DNA from: Scatophagus argus
Taxonomy: Eukaryota > Chordata > Actinopteri > Scatophagidae
Assembly (NCBI RefSeq): GCF_020382885.2
Contig: NC_058514.1
Location: 15,114,249 to 15,178,248 of the forward strand
Direction of reading: 5' to 3'
DNA: 64,000 bases
The position numbers were made by a program, and so were the translations under genes. The number at the start of each line of letters is the position of its first letter. Position 1 is the first letter of the stretch. Of the stretch, positions 53,001-64,000 are shown in pieces. Below the pieces are notes generated by a model. The model made no database searches, was not told the origin of the DNA, and saw nothing but the letters and a program-made list of their open reading frames with translations.

Positions 53001-56000
53001 GTCGAGAGGAATCTGGCTTCACCTTTCCTCGCAGAACCATGGGGTTAAATTCCACTATCTCATACTTGATGCCTTTCAGTTTAGTCTTCTCTATGTACTT
53101 CCTGGGAAAATGCAAAGTAAAAGAGGGTAAATAAGTATAAAAATCACCATGGTTGGTTATAATGCTAAGGTGGCCAAAAACCACGCCCATGTCTTCCCTC
53201 CATATTTGGAACAGTTACTTGAATTAGATTTGATATTTTATAGTATAAGAACACAAACCATCTTAAAACTGACTAGATGGCTTCAGATGGTCATTTATTG
53301 CACCTTTAAAGGGGCAACTTGTAAAATATGGCCAGAAAACTTAAAATATAGGGGGGAGCACATCCCTAGATTAACTTCACACACTTGCACACTGTACTAT
53401 TTGTTGTTATACTGGTATACTGGTAATAACTATAGTTACCATTAGCCCAGTTAGCTGTGGAGCTAATGGCCTTATAGCAGAATGGCCTGCACCATGATCT
53501 TGGATCATGACGGAGTCACCACTGGCAACATGGTTCATCTCAAAAGGACTTCCAGATGACTGAACACCAGACTGGGAACGGACACAACCTCTGAGACAAG
53601 TGGATGCTAGTTTGATGAGGTTAGTTTTGTTTTCTTTTAGACTAAATGCTAAAAGAGTTTGTGAAACTTAGCAAACTTGTTATATTTCCAGGCTGAAATT
53701 GGGTTAGACTATCGACTATCACCTCTAGAGGTACAAAGTGGTATTACAAGACAGGACGGACTGTGGCTAGCTGGCTACCATGCAACACAAAACAGAGACG
53801 TCTTTGACATAACATCAGCCCTGTTGTTTCTTCACATTTTGTTGATAATGTTACTTACAAGTAAAATAAATTCTGGCCACATCTCACAATTTTCACCTAT
53901 AAAGCCTTTCAGACAAGCGACAAACCTCGTCAGTTTCACAGCATCGTGAAGAGTAACAATATAGAAGAACACACTGGCGTCTGTGTTGCTATGGATGCTG
54001 TTGATGGTTGCCATGGTTGCACCCATACGCTCCTCCGATGCACAGATGATGACGGGGATGACGTCATCCATCTCAGACACTGTTACTGCAGGATGTTTTG
54101 CTGCGATTCCAGCGCTCTTCCAGTGATCTGAGAGGAATCAGACGGCAGGCTCAAGGCTGAATTTGTTGTATGTTACTTTGGAAGTTTTTTCCAATAAGAA
54201 TGATGTGATGTATAAAATTGACCACAGCTATATGGTGCAACAATCTCTCTGGTTGTTTATATACAGATTGTTTTTCTGCTTAGCTGTAACAACCTTTACC
54301 AACTGCATTAATATTAAATTAGATGAAAGTCACAAAATGCTTTTTCCAAATTATCAACAAATCAGCTTTCAGCTCCAAGCTGTAAATCAGTTCATATATG
54401 TATATTTTCGTTCTTTACAAAATGCTCAGTAACTTACCAAAACAAATAAATACTCTAAGCTTTAGCAAATCTTTCTCAAAGAAGATCAAATAGTGGACTA
54501 GCTGGGGATTATTTTCAGTGGCGGATTAATACACATTTAGTGCTCGAGTAAGCACTCATAGAAGCAGCAGATCCCTAGTTTTGGACAGCAGTAGAGTTCT
54601 ATTGTACAGAGAAATCAGATAGCTCACGCTTTGAATACACACACAATATTTTTTAGGATCAGTTCAACATTGGTCTTGGTCTTTTGTTGACGATAAGCAA
54701 AATATAAATCCTTTAATGCCTTAATGATGTGAGTCAGACCTGTGTGGGTGTACCTGAGAGCCTGGCTCGAGAGGAGGCTCTGAGCAGTGTACTGTGGAGG
54801 AGGAGACACACCATCAGCACCAGGAGCAGCAGGAGGACCTGGTTAACTGAAACACACACAGAGGCAGGAGGTGATGTCTTCACATTGCTTGTATTGTCTG
54901 GCATCAAAAAGAGAACAACAGCAGATCCTCATGTTTTAGGAGCTGGAAGCAGAGTGTGAAAGCATTTGCATTTTTGCTAAATAAAAAAAAAAAAAAACGC
55001 CTTTTTTTGCTTTCAGCAGTTGATCACTGCGCCCGGTGATTTCTTGAAACAATTAAGTCATTATCAAATTTGTTGTTGGTTAATTCAGTTTCATTTTTCT
55101 AGGACTAAAATTCAGCATTAAAAACGCTGCATAAGCTCAGTTGTTGTTTGACTGCAGTGTATCCCTCTCATAGGAGCAGAAATGCACATGGTGATCATGT
55201 CTGAAGTTTCTTTCTTCCCACCAGCTGCCTGTCAGACAGACAAGAGAGAGAGGAAGATCAAACACCCATCTGCAACCAGTTACAAGCCACTTTTTCTCAT
55301 TTTTGTTTCCTATTCAGGTCCCATAACATATTGTGCACAGTATGTGCAGTACTACCTGAGCAGGAGTAGATATTCGGGACTTACTGTCCCCACTTGTACT
55401 ATCTGAGACATTTTATAAACATCCTTAACCAGTTGTTTTTCTTTTACAAACTGAACTTTTAGTTTTATTTTTCTGCCAAAAATGTTTGGGTTCGGGTTTG
55501 AACAGTGTCATTTTCTCAAGGAGCGAAAATCTTCCCTGCATGATTTTAATCACAGATGTCACCCATTGGTTCTGATTTGAATTTGAAGCTTCTGTTGCTA
55601 TCTTGATTTTTTTGGAAAATAGCACTGACCATATCTGGATGAGACAGTGGAACTGGAGATGATATCCTGATTGGCTCTGACTGAGAACCTGAGGACAAAC
55701 TGTGATAGTGGAAATAGCCCTAAAGCATACCCTACTTTATCATCTATTTTACTCAAAATGGGGCCACAATTTACAAAATGAACATCATGCCTTTTTTGCA
55801 AAAGACTTGGAACTAGTTGCTGAAGCCATAAACTCATTAACAAACTGTTTACTGAGCGAATGAATCAACTGAGAATTAGACTAATTTTCTCATAAGCAAT
55901 TAGAATAAAATCAGGCTTCTTTTTGAAACTAATTGAGTCGCCCCCTGCTGGTCATTAGGAAGAATGAATGTTGAGGGACTTCTGCATTGAATAGAATAAT

Positions 56001-56274
56001 GAGGAATGACTCCTTACAGCCTGTGATTTCATTACCTCATCATACCCTCCCCCAGCACACACTCGTGCATAGAGCATGTGACAGGTGCATGTGCACCTCA
56101 CTTTTCTTTTACTATACTTAGTATGAGTGTTAAACCACAACAAAACAATTAAGTCTGGAAGTGTAACTGCCCAAAAACAGGAACATGAGCATTTATTCTT
56201 TATGTAAATTCATATCACTTGAGGTCATAAATCAACTAAATTATCTTTCACTTACTTTTTCTCAGGAGAGCCAT
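50044..56274 (-). CDS. glt8d2: Glycosyltransferase 8 domain-containing protein 2
   Basis: Nine coding exons join in frame: 56256-56274, 54754-54846, 53926-54127, 52984-53101, 52815-52899, 51967-52079, 51502-51668, 50968-51080, 50044-50222. All have GT/AG borders. The 362-residue product starts MALLRKINQVLLLLLLVL: a short cytosolic tail and a signal anchor (about 8-25), giving a type II Golgi/ER membrane enzyme. The GT8 fold starts near 60 (IPVIICASEERMG). The metal/nucleotide-sugar DxD is D166-D-D168. The C-terminal H323-x2-G-x2-K-P-W331 motif is intact, so catalysis looks possible; donor and acceptor sugars are unknown for the family. Segments such as YEIVEFNPMVLRGKV and DARYSE fit GLT8D2 (349 aa in human) better than GLT8D1. 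A non-coding first exon probably lies further right. Confidence 0.93.
50400..50450. repeat. (CCAT)n-like microsatellite
   Basis: Imperfect CCAT tetranucleotides interrupted by CTC and CAC variants, at the 5' side of the last glt8d2 intron region. Confidence 0.8.
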
Positions 56275-59177
56275 GTTTCATGTTTGTTTCCAACAACATC
56301 TGCACACACAAACCCAGAAACAGAAAAGAAAGAACTATTAAGCCCCTGGAGATAAATTCATTTCAAGAGAACTACAAGATGAAATACTACTTGGCCCCAT
56401 CAGTGATGTGTGCAGGCTTGAAAGAAGGACAGTTCCCTCAGCAGAATGTTAACACCGAACCCTAGCAACACAGCTGAAAGTGACTTACAATGTCTCTGAC
56501 ATTTAGAAAGGTGATAGGCCTCATATGTTTTTGCACAAAAGTAAAGGAAATTGACTGTTACCTTAACCAAGCTTGACTAAGGGTAAATATGGCTAAGGAA
56601 TCCGGTTTCTCTTACAAAGATCTAACTGTGTCAGTGATGTCATTATTGAGATAAGAAACATGTCGGAGTCCTTGTGTTGATGGTTTTGATTCAGACTATT
56701 GAGGAGGGGTTGGTTGGAATCCCCACGAAGGCTATGGTCGACACTGAAACTTAATGTAAAGAGACATCAGTTACATTTGGATATAAATACACAGAGAAAT
56801 GAAGTATGTGACATATATTTTACACATACTGATGTATATGACTGTGACAAACTGCCACAGTGGCCTGACCTGCAGCAAACTCTCCGAGGGCCAGCACATG
56901 TGGTTGTCTTTTGACCAAATCCTTCCATCACTTCCTTCCTTCCTTCCTGGTGCCAGGATTCATCGAGGAATCTACTTGTCTCTTAGCCACTGAGGCATTT
57001 ATGTAACTGCAGAGGGTTGAACGCTATAAAGCACAGATCTCAACTGTCTAAAAGCTTCACTTCTCTGACTGATCCCCCATCTCCATGGCCTCAGATGGAA
57101 ACAACACACTTTAAGTCACTCGTCAGTTAGCGTCACACATACAGTAGCCTGCCTTATTGTGTTGGAGCGTTTCCTCAGAAAACCTGCAGACTTAACTTGA
57201 GCAGGCAGTTGAAATGAAACAGAACATGCAGTTTGTGTCATGCAGTTGTTTCAGTTTTGTTTGTCGCTGTTTAGAACAGCCCAAAACATCTGGAGCTCAT
57301 TAGCTCTGGATACTCTTTCCAGAAGGCAGAGCCACCTAACATGCTGTCTCTGGTCTGCATTCGAACAACTGCTAATTCACTCAAGACTCTGCAATTTACG
57401 ATGTATTGAACTTACATGTCACATGTTCTCCAATCTCAATGCATTAACAGTGACATGTTTTTGCAGAATTGTACCACCAGATATGAACAGTTATACAATT
57501 TTATGCCACTTCTTTTCTTTATTTTTGAAAAATGGTAAAAAAAAGATTGTTATTCCCTGTTTTAACATAATTTTCCTTCTTCAAGATATCAAGGAAGTGG
57601 GTTATGATGTACAGTAACTACCTACTACAAATCTAGTTTTTCATCTTCCAAGAAGTTGCTAAAAGTTTGCATGTAACCGTGTTTGTGTGTCAGTGCGGTG
57701 AGGCTCCAAACCAAAGCACTTAAATCATCACACAAACAAACAAAAACAACAACACTCATAAGCAAAAAGATTTAAGACAAAAAAAAAATTGCATTGCTTG
57801 AAAACAATGTAAAACAATGTCGTGCATGTCGCATTACTGCACATTTTCCACTTGTTTTTCAAGTAGGCCGACAAAGTCAGTTCTTTCACAGATGGATATT
57901 TTTTTACAGTGTAGCAGTACAAAAAGTTCTCCTTACTATAACAGCACAATAGGGTGGCATGAATAACGCTAAACACAAGACACACGTTTCACAATAGGCA
58001 CTAGACATACACCCGCGAGAAACTGCGTTATCTTAGCACATGTGCACTTTAGAAGACGTGAGATAAAGTAAGAGGAGGAGTGTCCCTCTTGGCTTGATAT
58101 GTAAATGATCACTAATTTTACTTTGTGGCACAATTTAAAACACATTCAAAATGTCAGAAATGTATAAGCTCACCAGACAAAGCGGGCGGTGACTGTGGTC
58201 AGTGTCATTCCTGAGATTCATGGTCCATGTTGTAAAACCTCTGAGGACTCTGAGACTCACCCTACAGAAAGTCCTACTCCCCCTCCTTCCTCCCTCCAGA
58301 TGTGACTTATGCTGTTCACTCGCGCTCTGATTCCTCGCTCTCTCGCTGAGTCAACCTCTGCTGTGAAAGCAGTGTCCGCTTCTGGCTCGTTTCTGTTAGC
58401 CACAGTGTGAGAGAAGCAGTCTATAGTCATTAAAAATCACACCGACAGCGCTGTGTTAAAACCAGAGCGCTGTGACATATACTTTAAGTAGTATTCATCA
58501 TTCTGATCCTGAGGAAATTACTTATAAATTTCCATTCTGGAGGTAATAATTGTTTTAAAAAGGTTTGGATGTCCATACATTACACGTTGTAAGAAAAACT
58601 ACATTTCCCATAAAGCCAATAGTTTCGCATGTTTGGAAAGGACGACTAAAACTTATCCCGTCTAAAAAGTACGCGTCGTCCTATCTGATAGATGCTGAAT
58701 ATTAGTTAGGATTGTGAATATTAATCATACTGTTCTATGAAAAACTGCAACGCCTAGAATCAGTGCTAACCTGCACATGTAAGGTTTAAATTTTCAAAAG
58801 TCTGCTTGAAGGTTTGTTAAAACAGTTCTTACAACGTCAATTACACAGTTTTCCTTAAATACCTGTGTGTATGAATAAGTTGCATGTCTTATTATATCTT
58901 AATACATTATTTATTATTCATAGATGCATGCCGTGCCGTCTATATACAAAAACTTATATTTATTAGGTTTACAAAGCGTATTGACGTGGTGCACAAGAAG
59001 AGCAACCGTTACAGTGTAAGGTCATGGTTAGCCACTTGAGTTTTTGCTACTCTGCTAAAAAAAACTAGTAAACACTTCTCTCCAGCATGTCCTGAAGCTT
59101 CTCAGTCTAACTATTTTGTCCTTTTTGACCGGTAAGCGACGTTGTGTGCATTTAATAGCCCGGAACCTCCATCCAAC
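56275..59177. other. Region between the divergent glt8d2 and ankrd16 start codons
   Basis: It should hold the 5' end of glt8d2 and the ankrd16 promoter. A strong minus-strand donor-like site (TGTAGG|GTGAGT, near 58257) may end a non-coding glt8d2 exon. A CTTCC run is at 56931-56948. No CpG island is obvious next to the ankrd16 start. The 125-codon plus frame at 57240-57617 has no protein character and is not accepted. Confidence 0.45.
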
Positions 59178-62996
<3,819 letters not shown>

Positions 62997-63272
62997 TGGC
63001 TCTATAGAATCAGACCTGAGTTCTGTAAGACTTGTCTTGGACGACAGTATCTTGCCTCTAACTTAACCAAACAATAACCTTAATAACATAACCAAAAAGC
63101 TTGCCACTCTGCTGCATGGGAAATAATGTCTTGTTTAGAGAACACTATGCGCTGAAGTTCAGACATGGGTGGACATGCTAAAGATAAGCTTGTGTATGAT
63201 TTCTTCTGACTGTATTTTGATATCATTATGATCCCTTAGATTGTCATTGCAGTTGCTAGGATGTCAGATTCA

Positions 63273-63369
63273 AATAAACAAAACAAAACAAACAAAAAGA
63301 TAAAAGATCTGTTTAGAAAAACTGGTGCATGTATGTAAATATGTATGCATAAATAATGTTACAATTAAA
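63273..63369 (+). terminator. Candidate polyadenylation signals of ankrd16
   Basis: AATAAA at 63273-63278, about 280 bp after the stop codon, and ATTAAA at 63364-63369. Either could end the transcript. Confidence 0.5.
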
Positions 63370-63399
63370 CTTGAAGACACTGTTTTTAAATTCTAGGTT

Positions 63400-63839
63400 T
63401 TGTCTTTGCTTTGAATATGTTTGTGAGTTTTAAACTCCTGTAAATCATGTGTCCACCTTTCTAAAATGATTGTACAAGAATTATTTAGTGTAATGAGTGA
63501 CTCTGTAGCCTATAGCCCCATACAGACCGACTTGACACACGAGTGAGTAATGCAGTAACCTCATGAGTGTCACTGGGTTTGCTTAAGAGGTGTGTTGGTC
63601 TTGATTATAGTCCATTCTGGCAATACAAACAGTGAAGGTAGACTACTCTGCAGTTTACAGTACATCGTTATAGCTGTTGCACTTTGTCTGTTGGTGGAAT
63701 TGGTGGTGGTGGTGATGATGATGAGGTATTTTGAAATTGGTACAACATAATGATTCAAAATGCATAGTAGGAGTTATGGAACTCTGTGGGAAACATTAAA
63801 ACATACAACACAGTATCAGGCTTACATTGGAACTCACGG
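63400..63839. other. Short spacer after ankrd16
   Basis: No exon or RNA is recognised. A GGTGGTGGTGATGATGATGA trinucleotide tract lies near 63704-63724. Confidence 0.6.
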
Positions 63840-64000
63840 TCATGTGAGGACTTGGAAGTTGTATTTCTTACCACATGTTAGCTGGTAATGCCTGGTCTCC
63901 TCTTGCATATCAGCTTCATACAGTGGTAAGACTGTTTCCCTCAAGTAGAGCTCATAAGTTTTCGACCAGATACTTTGCGCCTCTTCTTCCAAATGATTGA
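63840..64000 (-). CDS. Unidentified coding exon running off the window edge
   Basis: From the right edge one minus-strand frame is open for 52 codons to a TGA at 63842-63840; the other two frames close within about 20 codons. It includes NHLEEEAQSIWSKTYELYL and then RETVLPLYEADMQEETRHYQ. The balanced acidic, aromatic, helical composition looks like real protein. A donor-like TGTG|GTAAGAA stands at 63872/63871, so the exon may end there after 42 codons, or continue to the stop as a terminal exon. I do not recognise the family. The gene would be convergent with ankrd16. Confidence 0.5.
   Translation of the reverse strand, partial: NHLEEEAQSIWSKTYELYLRETVLPLYEADMQEETRHYQLTCGKKYNFQVLT

Noticed and set aside
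57240..57617. 125-codon plus-strand frame upstream of ankrd16
   Set aside because: Hydrophobic, Cys-rich and AT-driven composition without a domain; it passes through likely promoter/5' DNA of glt8d2.

Overview
The window reads as nuclear genomic DNA of a teleost fish, probably a percomorph. The evidence is split vertebrate genes with GT/AG introns, a teleost 'bloodthirsty'-type TRIM gene with one coding exon, many dinucleotide microsatellites, and teleost-type tRNA-derived SINEs, LINE remnants and DNA-transposon scraps. It is mostly non-coding.

Layout: (1) 1-10,070, minus strand: coding exon 1 of a SET-binding-factor/myotubularin-related gene (sbf1 by linkage), with about 10 kb of its first intron. 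(2) 10,071-10,340: CpG-rich promoter/leader of that gene. (3) 18,836-about 30,230, plus strand: adm2 (intermedin), with a TATA-like promoter, a probable non-coding exon 1, a signal-peptide exon and a distant hormone exon. (4) About 30.2-45.7 kb: intergenic, repeat-rich, including a foldback MITE. (5) 46,801-48,705, minus: a TRIM E3 ligase (RING, B-boxes, coiled coil, PRY-SPRY) with an upstream 5'UTR exon and an IRF/ISRE-type element. (6) 50,044-56,274, minus: glt8d2, nine coding exons, 362 aa. (7) 59,178-62,996, plus: ankrd16, seven coding exons, 369 aa; its first intron carries an intron-containing tRNA-Tyr gene and its last intron a SINE. (8) 63,840-64,000, minus: the edge of an unidentified coding exon.

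The genes do not form one pathway. sbf1 and adm2 are divergent neighbours, as SBF1 and ADM2 are in human, so this block is conserved vertebrate synteny. The TRIM gene looks interferon-responsive. glt8d2 and ankrd16 are divergent. I found no convincing new multi-gene system. The most interesting signals are local: a MITE with a nested perfect 21-bp hairpin just past adm2, a His-rich N-terminal extension predicted on mature intermedin, the IRF element at the TRIM promoter, the tRNA gene inside ankrd16, and the unidentified exon at the right edge.
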